Source of the DNA: a virus
Length of the DNA stretch: 25,600 bases
Virus record (IMG/VR): IMGVR_UViG_3300047546_002090
Span: 1-25,600 of that record
Strand: one strand, 5' to 3'
Position numbers and translations under genes: made by a program. Shown here piece after piece: positions 14,622 to 20,344 of this stretch. How positions within the stretch are numbered: position 1 is the first letter of the stretch; each line of letters begins with the position of its first letter. The notes under the pieces were generated by a model. It saw only the letters and a list, made by a program, of their open reading frames with translations, did no database searches and was not told the DNA's origin.

Positions 14622-14908
14622 TGCGCCACCTCCTCGTCTTCTTCTTCGTTGGTTATGAGTTCGGCCACGACCTCAACCTCTTGCCCGTCAAACCGGTCTC
14701 CGGTGTTGAATTTCGCCGTCCAAACGTGTTTGGAAAACGAGTTCTTGAGAGTCCAATCCGCGATCGATCGAACACAGTCGTCAGGGCGCTCGGTTTCCTT
14801 GCGCTTGAACAGCCGCCTTATTCTCAAAAAAAGGAAGACATGGACGCCCGCAGAGGCGACCCCAATAACGCCCGCACCGATTACAACAAGCGAATCAGGT
14901 TGGTTCAC
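14618..14908 (-). CDS. Single-span membrane protein, unknown function
   Basis: The GTG at 14908 is the best start: it overlaps the preceding stop (GTGA) and GGAAGGAGG stands just upstream; a longer frame upstream is the antisense-like second reading of the neighbouring gene. The 96 residues have a hydrophobic segment after a short polar start (about residues 7-28, VVIGAGVIGVASAGVHVFLF), a basic stop-transfer RIRRLFKRKE, and a soluble C-terminal domain rich in acidic residues ending EEEDEEVAQ. Topology is probably N-out with a cytoplasmic domain. No family is recognised. Confidence 0.6.
   Translation of the reverse strand: MNQPDSLVVIGAGVIGVASAGVHVFLFLRIRRLFKRKETERPDDCVRSIADWTLKNSFSKHVWTAKFNTGDRFDGQEVEVVAELITNEEEDEEVAQ
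14619..14634 (-). repeat. Gene-junction repeat carrying an RBS and ATGA overlap
   Basis: Read on the - strand this is AGGAGGTGGCGCAATG. It encodes the end of the upstream protein (EVAQ, stop), carries the ribosome binding site and gives the start of the next gene. The same 16 bases occur at 15593-15608, and near copies at 13303-13318 and 13118-13133. Confidence 0.75.
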
Positions 14909-15333
14909 TTGGCCTCCTTCCCCTTCTGCCGTTCGGCTTCCATCCACTCCATGGCGGTGACGCGCGCGGAGGCTTCGTCGAGCGCCAGCACAGAAGGCCA
15001 CCCCAACTCTTGGAACACCCACACCCGAGCATCTTTTGCGTCGGCTTTGCATTCGATCCCAGGAGCAGCGACTTGCCAGTTTTTCGCGCCCCAATCCGGG
15101 GCAACCGGTTTGGCCTCGACGACCGTTTCCTTTTTCCCGTGCTCGTTGAGCATTTGAGCCCGGAACGATTTCACGGCTCCAACAAACTCAGCCGCGCTCT
15201 CCACGCATTCGACGCACAGCGCATGCACGTCTTTCTGTCCTGGAGACCAATTTGAGATAAACAACCGTGTCGCTACTACCTCGGCTGATTCAAGTAGAGC
15301 AAGCAGCTCTTGTTTGCTTTTGACCTTAGACAT
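14905..15333 (-). CDS. Helical soluble protein, unknown function
   Basis: The start at 15333 (MSKVKSKQELLALLESAEVV) overlaps the preceding gene by eight bases and gives 142 residues. The first half is helical with a C-x2-C pair (HALCVECVES). The second half includes IECKADAKDARVWVFQELGW and ends in a very charged helix AEREKGK-like tail. It has no signal peptide and no membrane segment. I recognise no domain; codon use is like its neighbours. Its 3' end provides the ribosome binding site for the membrane protein gene that follows. Confidence 0.55.
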   Translation of the reverse strand: MSKVKSKQELLALLESAEVVATRLFISNWSPGQKDVHALCVECVESAAEFVGAVKSFRAQMLNEHGKKETVVEAKPVAPDWGAKNWQVAAPGIECKADAKDARVWVFQELGWPSVLALDEASARVTAMEWMEAERQKGKEAK

Positions 15334-15595
15334 AAAGCTTAGGGCCTTCGGTGTAGGTTGGTTTCTCGGGCACAATCGGGACGATTGAGCGCAGGTTTCG
15401 GATGGTTTCTTGTTTTACGGCAGCGCAGCCGCTCAGGAAGAGCGCCGCGAATAGGATGATGATGGATTTCATGCGGTCTAATTTTCTAAGCTCCAGCCAA
15501 TAGGCGATTGAAAAGACGGTGATGCCTATGCAAGCAACCGGAATGACTACGCAGGCGCGCAGGGTTTCTTTCACCACGGACAAGGCGCGCTTCAT
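15326..15595 (-). CDS. Membrane protein with embedded lipoprotein sequence
   Basis: From the ATG at 15595 (strong RBS AAAGGAGG seven bases upstream) the product has 89 residues. Residues 1-41 contain one membrane segment (about 14-33, ACVVIPVACIGITVFSIAYW). At residue 42, in the same frame, begins a second complete lipoprotein-like sequence: MKSIIILFAALFLSGC has a classic n-region, h-region and LSGC lipobox. A 48-residue lipoprotein from the ATG at 15472 is thus possible, but its RBS is poor (GGAG about 18 bases away). Either two genes fused by loss of a stop, or nested starts. A membrane/lipoprotein pair recalls spanins, though it lies far from the holin-like gene. Confidence 0.55.
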   Translation of the reverse strand: MKRALSVVKETLRACVVIPVACIGITVFSIAYWLELRKLDRMKSIIILFAALFLSGCAAVKQETIRNLRSIVPIVPEKPTYTEGPKLYV

Positions 15596-15819
15596 TGCGC
15601 CACCTCCTTTGCGGCCTCCTCGCGCTTTTTCTTGCGCAGGTAATGTCCGACCCTCAGCGGAAGGCTCGCTTGTTCGATTTCGATAAACCGTTTGGTCCAT
15701 TCGTCCGAAGTCGGGACTTGGAAACATAGGTTAACCAATTCGCTCAGGTAGCCAGCGAGTTCGTCTCGCTCAGCCTCGATTTGTCGCGCAAAAAGCGCGG
15801 ATACGGTTTCGTTTGTCAT
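15592..15819 (-). CDS. Small charged protein, unknown function
   Basis: The 75-residue protein starts at the ATG at 15819, directly after the stop of the upstream zinc-ribbon gene, and overlaps the next gene by four bases. It is helical, with an acidic first half (ALFARQIEAERDELAGYLSE) and a basic end (RKKKREEAAKEVAQ). The EVAQ ending is dictated by the shared junction repeat. No family is recognised and there is no membrane segment. Confidence 0.55.
   Translation of the reverse strand: MTNETVSALFARQIEAERDELAGYLSELVNLCFQVPTSDEWTKRFIEIEQASLPLRVGHYLRKKKREEAAKEVAQ
15593..15608 (-). repeat. Gene-junction repeat, second identical copy
   Basis: Identical over 16 bases to 14619-14634 and related to 13303-13318 (two differences) and 13118-13133. 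It again combines the EVAQ-coding end of one gene, an AGGAGG ribosome binding site and the ATGA overlap with the next. Confidence 0.75.
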
Positions 15820-16191
15820 TCAGTCTTCTTTGGTTACGCGGCGCCATACTTTGCAGGCAATGGCACCGCAGGTGATTTGGTCTTTTCTCTGCATCGCAAA
15901 AGTCTTCCCGCAGCCACCGCAAACCTGCGGGGACTTCATGAGTTCGGACGTGTAAGCGTCGTGGCATTCGAAGCAAAGCTTCCGCCGCCCGCCCCCAGCG
16001 AAAACTCGCCCGCATTTGCACTCGGTCGGAACCGGGGCGTTCGCGGGGCGGCTGTATTTCCCGGACGCCTCCTCGGCCAGCAGCGCGGCGTGGAATTCCT
16101 CGGCGAGGGAAACGGCGCGCTTCGCCGTCCCACGCTGCGGCGCCACCCGGTGAATGTAGGTGGGTTTCCCGTTGAGAAGGGCGATGTTCAT
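15820..16191 (-). CDS. Double zinc-ribbon protein, unknown function
   Basis: The 123-residue product has a basic N-terminal half (PTYIHRVAPQRGTAKRAVSL) and two Cys4 sites: C58-x-C60 with C73-x2-C76, and C91-x2-C94 with C108-x4-C113. Such paired ribbons occur in DNA- or RNA-binding proteins; the segment SLAEEFHAALLAEEASGKY is helical. The start overlaps the stop of the upstream coiled-coil gene (ATGA). There is no clear ribosome binding site, so expression probably depends on coupling. Nucleic acid binding is inferred from the cysteines only. Confidence 0.65.
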   Translation of the reverse strand: MNIALLNGKPTYIHRVAPQRGTAKRAVSLAEEFHAALLAEEASGKYSRPANAPVPTECKCGRVFAGGGRRKLCFECHDAYTSELMKSPQVCGGCGKTFAMQRKDQITCGAIACKVWRRVTKED

Positions 16192-16934
16192 TTTGTGACT
16201 TTGAGCTTTTCCACCACTCGGATCCCAGGCAGCCCGACCACGTGCCCGGCGTCGCGCATCCGTTTCAGTTCGGAGAGGATGGCCGCCCTCCTTGGGGTCA
16301 GCTCCACGAGCATTGGCGCGATCTCATAGAGGAGCCGGAGGTCCTCAATCTCGAAGTCCAACTCGGCCTTCACCCCTGAGACTGCCGGGGCCGTGAACCG
16401 CGTGGCCTCCTCGGCGGCGGCGGCACGCGCGGCAGCTTGGGCGGCGGCAGCTTGCGCGGCCTCCTGAGCCTGCTTCTCCCGAGCCGTGCGGGCTTCCTCG
16501 GCAGCAATCCGGCGGGCCTCCTCGGCGGCGGCGCGGGCCTTGGCCTCGGCCTCCCGGCGGGCGGCCTCGGCGGCTTCCCGGCGCTTTCGCTCCTCCTCGG
16601 CGGCGTAGGACGTCACCAGCCCGGTCAACCGCTTTTCCTCCTGGGCAGCATCGCCGCCGAATGATTTCGCCGCGTCGTCGATCTTTTTCCCCAGCTCCAG
16701 GAGCGGAGCTTTCACGGCCTTCCGCGATTCCTCCAGCCGGTTCCGGAAGCTCGCGAGGTCGCGGATCACCTCGCGAATGGTGACCGACTCGGCGGCGTTG
16801 GTGCAGACCTGCAGCTCGTCCGCCCGATCGAGGAGCGTCTCGCGCAGCTCAATGGCGGCGCGGTTAGCGGTCAGGCCGAAACCGTCGCCGGTGAGTTTGA
16901 AAACAGTGAGTTCAGTGTTTGGTGTGGGTGTCAT
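16188..16934 (-). CDS. Long coiled-coil phage protein next to recombination genes
   Basis: The 248-residue protein has an N-terminal helical part (ETLLDRADELQVCTNAAESV, then KAVKAPLLELGKKIDDAAKS), a very Ala/Glu/Arg-rich central helix at about 105-180 that must be a long coiled coil, and a compact C-terminal domain (LLYEIAPMLVELTPRRAAIL to HVVGLPGIRVVEKLKV). Proteins of this build are frequent in phage recombination regions near single-strand annealing proteins; no enzymatic motif is present. I infer a scaffolding or DNA-transaction role. The start at 16934 overlaps the upstream gene by 23 bases and lacks an RBS, so a slightly different start is possible. Confidence 0.7.
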   Translation of the reverse strand: MTPTPNTELTVFKLTGDGFGLTANRAAIELRETLLDRADELQVCTNAAESVTIREVIRDLASFRNRLEESRKAVKAPLLELGKKIDDAAKSFGGDAAQEEKRLTGLVTSYAAEEERKRREAAEAARREAEAKARAAAEEARRIAAEEARTAREKQAQEAAQAAAAQAAARAAAAEEATRFTAPAVSGVKAELDFEIEDLRLLYEIAPMLVELTPRRAAILSELKRMRDAGHVVGLPGIRVVEKLKVTK

Positions 16935-17124
16935 GGTTTGTGATTTTGTAGTGGTCTGCAGTCAGCCCGAAAGTTTTTGCGGCGGCTCGGGCCTCATCCG
17001 CCGTCTCAAAGCGGGTGCACGCCACCCGGTCCTTTGCGCTCACCCATGCGTCCCGCTGGCGGGGGCCGAAGCCCTCCACGATCAGGAAACAGCCGGTTTC
17101 CCGGTGCTGGATGGTGAACGCCAT
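16912..17124 (-). CDS. Small alpha/beta protein, unknown function
   Basis: The start at 17124 (MAFTIQHRETGCFLIVEGFG) gives 70 residues; it sits in a TGATG stop-start overlap with the upstream membrane protein gene. The pattern beta-beta-helix (FTIQH, FLIVEGFG, then FETADEARAAAKTFGL) resembles small phage proteins of unknown function that contain an F-x-T-x-x-E-A-x-x-x-A block. It has no cysteine motif and no membrane segment. The 3' end overlaps the coiled-coil gene by 23 bases. Confidence 0.6.
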   Translation of the reverse strand: MAFTIQHRETGCFLIVEGFGPRQRDAWVSAKDRVACTRFETADEARAAAKTFGLTADHYKITNHDTHTKH

Positions 17125-17381
17125 CACCGCAGCGATTTCAGGAGCTTCACTGCGCCCAAGAGGGAGCAAAGCCCCAAGATGTAAAGCCCAAGGCCGACCC
17201 CCTCGGGAAGGCCGGCAAACTTGGCGAGAAGCACGTCGGCGGCAAAAAAGCCGACAAGAATGCAGGCCAGCCCAAAGGTGAACCGCATACGACTGCGGCG
17301 GACGTTTCGTGCCTCGATGCCAAGGCGCTCGTGGGCGGGGAGTGTGGGGCGAAGAACGCCCTTGGAAGTAGTGAATTTCAT
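17124..17381 (-). CDS. Two-span membrane protein, unknown function
   Basis: The ATG at 17381 gives 85 residues; longer readings would run through the end of the preceding gene and the hairpin. A basic amphipathic N-terminus (RLGIEARNVRRSRMR) is followed by two hydrophobic segments, about 33-52 (FTFGLACILVGFFAADVLLA) and 60-80 (GVGLGLYILGLCSLLGAVKL), and a short basic tail. It probably sits in the inner membrane with both ends in the cytoplasm. Phage membrane proteins in early regions often act in superinfection exclusion, but nothing here shows that. Confidence 0.55.
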   Translation of the reverse strand: MKFTTSKGVLRPTLPAHERLGIEARNVRRSRMRFTFGLACILVGFFAADVLLAKFAGLPEGVGLGLYILGLCSLLGAVKLLKSLR

Positions 17382-17395
17382 GGGTTTGGAAAGGT

Positions 17396-17415
17396 GCGCC
17401 TCCCGGAGGAGGCGC
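17396..17415 (-). other. Stable hairpin with UNCG-type tetraloop
   Basis: On the - strand the bases read GCGCCTCC-TCCG-GGAGGCGC, an eight-pair perfect stem with a C(UCCG)G loop of the extra-stable UNCG class. It lies between the stop of the gene ending at 17423 and the start at 17381. No T run follows, so it is not a typical terminator. It may shield the transcript end or affect translation of the membrane protein gene. Confidence 0.6.
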
Positions 17416-17422
17416 GGGTTGC

Positions 17423-17608
17423 TTAGGCTTCGATCATCCCGCCTTCTTCTTCCGGGCCGTACATTTCGACCATCATGGCCACGCGATCCTGCCATGGTGT
17501 AGAGGCAAACGCCTCCTCGGTGTCGTGGCCGTCAATGTCAACATACGTGCGCCAGAGGTTCAAACTTTGAGCGATTTCGGTGTAAGTGGGCTTGGTGTTG
17601 TTGTTCAT
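17423..17608 (-). CDS. Small acidic protein under a predicted operator
   Basis: The 61-residue product opens MNNNTKPTYTEIAQSLNLWR and ends in an acidic stretch (EMYGPEEEGGMIEA). It is soluble with no cysteine motif, and I recognise no family. It is the first gene of the left-going series after the terminator at 17695-17729. A perfect 16-base inverted repeat lies 12 bases upstream of its ATG, so it probably has its own promoter and is controlled by the same protein as the gene at 22118. No Shine-Dalgarno sequence is visible. Confidence 0.55.
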   Translation of the reverse strand: MNNNTKPTYTEIAQSLNLWRTYVDIDGHDTEEAFASTPWQDRVAMMVEMYGPEEEGGMIEA

Positions 17609-17620
17609 AACGGGGTGAAT

Positions 17621-17636
17621 GCTTGCAAATGCAAGC
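17621..17636. promoter_or_regulatory. Operator, CTTGC-N4-GCAAG class
   Basis: GCTTGCAAATGCAAGC is a perfect inverted repeat (GCTTGCA, two bases, TGCAAGC). It is identical, on the other strand, to 22078-22093, and shares CTTGC-N4-GCAAG with sites at 20120-20133 and 20141-20154. The position just upstream of the start at 17608 suggests repression. Confidence 0.7.
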
Positions 17637-17694
17637 GCCCGAGGAAAGCAGAAAATTCTCTTTTCGCGCATTTTGTTCGCAAGTCCCTCGGGCT

Positions 17695-17729
17695 GAAAAG
17701 AAAAGCGCCCCCCGAAAATCGAGGGGCGC
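17695..17729 (-). terminator. Rho-independent terminator of the recombination unit
   Basis: On the - strand a stem GCGCCCC (17729-17723) pairs with GGGGCGC (17711-17705) around an 11-base loop and is followed by TTTTCTTTTC. It lies six bases after the stop of the HTH gene at 17736 and should end the transcript coming from the RecE/RecT genes. Confidence 0.8.
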
Positions 17730-17735
17730 TGTACT

Positions 17736-17936
17736 TTACCGCGAGTTTTTCTTTTCGTACTCTTCCACACCCGCCAGAGGGTAAAGCACTTTCCCGCCCA
17801 CTTTTACGTAGGGCGGTCCTTGCCTCCGACTCCGCCACGTGGTGAGGGTTGCGAGTTTGATTTCCTGTCTCCAGCGCTCCAACAGCTCGTTTTGCGTCAG
17901 GTATTTTTTTGATGGGTCAGTCCCACTCGTTTGCAT
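17736..17936 (-). CDS. HTH_17-type DNA-binding protein, possible excisionase
   Basis: From the ATG at 17936 (GAGGGAG six bases upstream) the product has 66 residues. The core KYLTQNELLERWRQEIKLAT, then LTTWRSRRQGPPYVKVGGKV, then LYPLAGVEEYE is the pattern of the MerR-like winged-helix HTH_17 / excisionase family. Such small proteins bend or bind DNA; in temperate phages they often act as Xis with the integrase or as regulators. It overlaps the end of recT by 20 bases and is the last gene before the terminator. Choice between excisionase and regulator cannot be made from sequence; distance to attP is about 4 kb. Confidence 0.75.
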   Translation of the reverse strand: MQTSGTDPSKKYLTQNELLERWRQEIKLATLTTWRSRRQGPPYVKVGGKVLYPLAGVEEYEKKNSR

Positions 17937-18849
17937 TTGCTCCCTCTTGAGCGGGTTCGTTTGCGGGGGCAGTTTTTGTTGGCGTTGGCAGCAACTCCGC
18001 ATCCACTTCAGGAGCGGGGGCCGAGGCTCTTCTCCGCGTTCTGGGCGCGGGTGGGGGGAGCACTTCTTGCGCAGGCTCAGAGGGCTCCGAAGGGGCCGAA
18101 GGCTCGGTAGCCTGCGGCGAACTGGGGGCGGATTGGATCGACGCGTTGAGCGCGTCCACGGCGGAGGATTTGACCGAAACCGGCGTCACGTCGATCGTGC
18201 CGGCGTCCTCGACCTCCTCGGCGGCGTGCATCCCGTTGAGCACGTCGGGCGCGTAGAGCCTACCGAAGAACGCGGCGGCACGGTAACGGCCCATGAGGTC
18301 CGGCATCGTCTGCCATTTCGAGCCTGGCTTCGTCCACCAGCCCTCGCGGACGGCGGTCTCAAATGATACCGGCGGCCCTTCGAGCACCTCGCCGGTCGCC
18401 TTGTCGTATGCCCACGCCACGAACTGGGCGTTGCGTTTCAGCTCGGTGCTTTCGGTTTTGAACTGGCGCTTGTTCTCCCGCTTGTCCCACCACGACCGCT
18501 CAGAAACGACCGTCTGGGGCCCGAGTTCTTCGACTCGGAAGCGTAGCGGGGAGAATCTCCCGCAGGCGTTGAGCGCCGCGATGATGAACGAGGAAGACCA
18601 CGAGGGGCGGCCCTCGATGATATGAAGGCTTTGCATCACGGCGAGCGGACTCGCTCCGATCCGCTGGGCCATCTCCAGCGCGATGAGGGCGTTCCCGATT
18701 TTCTCCCCGCGATAAGCTTCGGGGACGAGGTCCGAAGAGCACAGGCACCGGGCCATGCGCTGGGCCGCCTCAAAGGCGTCCAAGTTGGCAAATGGGCTTA
18801 GGGCCGACGACGTAGACGGGTTGTGGATTGCTAGGGTGTTGTCACTCAT
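17917..18849 (-). CDS. recT: RecT-family single-strand annealing protein
   Basis: The 310-residue protein matches the RecT family: CSSDLVPEAYRGEKIGNALI, ALEMAQRIGASPLAVMQSLH, IIEGRPSWSSSFIIAALNAC, and later AFVA-like and PDLMGRYRAAAFFGRLYAPD blocks. The annealing domain covers about residues 1-210. Residues 215-310 form an Ala/Pro/Ser/Glu-rich, probably disordered tail. RecT anneals complementary single strands after resection and mediates phage recombination. The RecE-like nuclease gene lies 15 bases upstream, giving the usual exonuclease-annealase pair. The start at 18849 has no clear Shine-Dalgarno sequence. The long tail is longer than in typical RecT. Confidence 0.92.
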   Translation of the reverse strand: MSDNTLAIHNPSTSSALSPFANLDAFEAAQRMARCLCSSDLVPEAYRGEKIGNALIALEMAQRIGASPLAVMQSLHIIEGRPSWSSSFIIAALNACGRFSPLRFRVEELGPQTVVSERSWWDKRENKRQFKTESTELKRNAQFVAWAYDKATGEVLEGPPVSFETAVREGWWTKPGSKWQTMPDLMGRYRAAAFFGRLYAPDVLNGMHAAEEVEDAGTIDVTPVSVKSSAVDALNASIQSAPSSPQATEPSAPSEPSEPAQEVLPPPAPRTRRRASAPAPEVDAELLPTPTKTAPANEPAQEGANANEWD

Positions 18850-18864
18850 TGGTTGTTCTTGGTT

Positions 18865-19683
18865 TTAGTTTTGGTTTTTCAATGCCCACGCGGGCAGGGA
18901 AAGGGGTTGGATTGTGGGCGGGTACCCCGGCCACGTGTCGGTCTCCAGGCATCGAGCAAAAGTCCGCAAATCCGCGCGGTACTCCTCACGCCCTTTGCTC
19001 AAAAAAATGTCATCCGCTGCGTATACTGCTGTCAAATAGGGCGGTTCTTTCTCCACGGCGATGAAGGAGAATACCTCTATGTCTGCGTCATTCCGGCGCA
19101 GGCCGTCGAGGTACATGGCAGCCTGGACGTGGTAGCGGTACGTGGCGCAGGAGCGGGCAAACGCCGCCGGGCTCGCGTCCTCCGTTGTCTTGAGGTCCGC
19201 CACAATCCCCCGGCACGTCACCGAATCGGGACGCCCCCGGCATAGGATCCCGGTTTCCTCGTCCTCCCAGAAGACGCTTTGCTGAAACTCCGCGTCTCCG
19301 GTCAGGAGCGCCCGAGCGGCAGGGTGCGCAAGCAGGGACTCGCGTTGTCCGCAGAGGGCTTCCCACTCGGAAGCCGTCACCGGCTCGCGCCCTTGGCTCT
19401 CCACCTCGGCAACAAACTCCTTCCAAGCTTTCTGTTGCTTGGACGTGATGGCGGCAGGGGCCGGGCAAACTACGTGCTCGGCGCCGTCGAACATCAGCGA
19501 ATCGAGCAGCGTCCCCCAACGGAGGGCGGCGGTCCGCTCGCGCTCCGGGTTGGCCAGCTTCCATTTGTAACGGGCCGGGGCGACGTGCAGCTCGTCGAGC
19601 CAGTGCTTCGAGATTGCGGAGCGATCCGCGTGGTATTGCGCAGCCGGAAGGCCGCGCACGATTCGGTTGGGTGTCGTTGTCAT
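18865..19683 (-). CDS. RecE-like PD-(D/E)XK exonuclease
   Basis: The 272-residue product fits the RecE C-terminal nuclease / YqaJ-like group. An N-terminal block ISKHWLDELHVAPARYKWKL (the iS..L..i..sP pattern) is followed by LRWGTLLDSLMFDGAEH. The catalytic region has ILCRGRPDSV with Asp153, IVADLKTTEDASP with Asp163 and Lys165, and the YRYHVQAAMYLDGL motif (Gln187). These enzymes digest 5' strands of duplex DNA to create 3' overhangs for RecT. It overlaps the upstream gene by four bases (ATGA) and is followed directly by recT. Length is typical for phage-encoded RecE-like nucleases. Confidence 0.88.
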   Translation of the reverse strand: MTTTPNRIVRGLPAAQYHADRSAISKHWLDELHVAPARYKWKLANPERERTAALRWGTLLDSLMFDGAEHVVCPAPAAITSKQQKAWKEFVAEVESQGREPVTASEWEALCGQRESLLAHPAARALLTGDAEFQQSVFWEDEETGILCRGRPDSVTCRGIVADLKTTEDASPAAFARSCATYRYHVQAAMYLDGLRRNDADIEVFSFIAVEKEPPYLTAVYAADDIFLSKGREEYRADLRTFARCLETDTWPGYPPTIQPLSLPAWALKNQN

Positions 19684-19991
19684 GCTTGGGAAAGGTAAGG
19701 GGCGACACGCTCCCAGTGGGAGCGGGTGAACTCGCGCAGGTGCCCGACGGGGCCGCCATGCCAGATCCGCACGGCGTCCTCAGGGGTTGGCATCCGCCCC
19801 AGCATCGAGGGCCGGGTGAAATGCGAAAGGTACAACCTCCCGAGCGCCCGAGCTTTCACCGGGTGAGCCAGGTCAGAGGTTTTCCACCGCGTTCCATACG
19901 TGGCGTTGAGCATCGTGATGTATTTCTCCCCGACCGTCAGCGTCCCGCCGTTGGCCCGAGCGATGGCGTCCAGAATTGCGTCGATGTCCAT
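19680..19991 (-). CDS. Short lysozyme-superfamily-like protein (tentative)
   Basis: The ATG at 19991 has a strong ribosome binding site (GGGAGGA five bases away), giving 103 residues. The C-terminal part, EDAVRIWHGGPVGHLREFTR followed by SHWERVAPYL, resembles the C-terminal RI-x-(N/H)-GGP-x-G block of small phage lysozyme-like or transglycosylase-like proteins. I do not see the usual E-x-x-x-ALGPYQI catalytic block before it, so enzyme activity is doubtful. It is the first gene of the left-going recombination unit, overlapping the RecE-like gene by four bases. It may have another role on this fold. Confidence that it is a gene is high, function low. Confidence 0.6.
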   Translation of the reverse strand: MDIDAILDAIARANGGTLTVGEKYITMLNATYGTRWKTSDLAHPVKARALGRLYLSHFTRPSMLGRMPTPEDAVRIWHGGPVGHLREFTRSHWERVAPYLSQA

Positions 19992-20119
19992 CCGTGTCCT
20001 CCCGCTGCGAATCAGCGCAACGGGCCGCATGGCAGCGCGGGAGAACCTTCGGCGGAAGGCGGAGTGTGCGGATTCTTGCGGCTTCATGCGGGGGCTTGAG
20101 CAACTTTGCATTGCGTTTC

Positions 20120-20133
20120 CTTGCAAAAGCAAG
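20120..20133. promoter_or_regulatory. Operator O1 in the divergent control region
   Basis: CTTGCAAAAGCAAG is a perfect inverted repeat with half-sites CTTGC and GCAAG and a four-base spacer, the same geometry as 17621-17636 and 22078-22093. It lies 21 bases, two helical turns, from O2. The surrounding 164-base gap (19992-20155) should hold the divergent promoters of the recombination unit and the HTH-helicase unit; I could not fix the -10 and -35 boxes. Confidence 0.7.
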
Positions 20134-20140
20134 AAAAAAA

Positions 20141-20154
20141 CTTACGCTTGCAAG
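20141..20154. promoter_or_regulatory. Operator O2 adjoining the HTH gene start
   Basis: CTTACGCTTGCAAG matches CTTGC-N4-GCAAG with one mismatch in the left half, and ends one base before the ATG at 20156. The inner GCTTGCAAGC (20146-20155) is also a perfect palindrome. Binding here would block transcription or early translation of the HTH gene, suggesting autoregulation. Confidence 0.6.
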
Positions 20155-20155
20155 C

Positions 20156-20344
20156 ATGAAGACAGACTTCAAAGCAGTCATCGCGGCGCTGGATGAGCGT
20201 CGAAAACTCAAACACCTCAGTCGCCGCAAGTGGCTCGCCCGTGCGGACGTGCAGGAGAGCACCTTCTACCGTTGGCTCCAGGGTAAAACGACGCCCCTCC
20301 GCACCACGGTGAAACGCCTTTCCGCCGCGTTGGATGAGCGTTGA
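20156..20344 (+). CDS. Small HTH regulator (Cro-like)
   Basis: The start at 20156 gives 62 residues consisting of one helix-turn-helix domain: LSRRKWLARADVQESTFYRW with recognition helix around VQESTFYRWLQGKTTP, and a last helix VKRLSAALDE. No dimerisation or cleavage domain is present, as in Cro-type proteins. Two inverted repeats stand directly before its ATG, which makes it the best candidate to bind the CTTGC-N4-GCAAG sites. There is no Shine-Dalgarno sequence; a leaderless or short-leader transcript is possible. It overlaps the helicase gene by 11 bases. No CI-type repressor is seen in the window. Confidence 0.75.
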   Translation: MKTDFKAVIAALDERRKLKHLSRRKWLARADVQESTFYRWLQGKTTPLRTTVKRLSAALDER

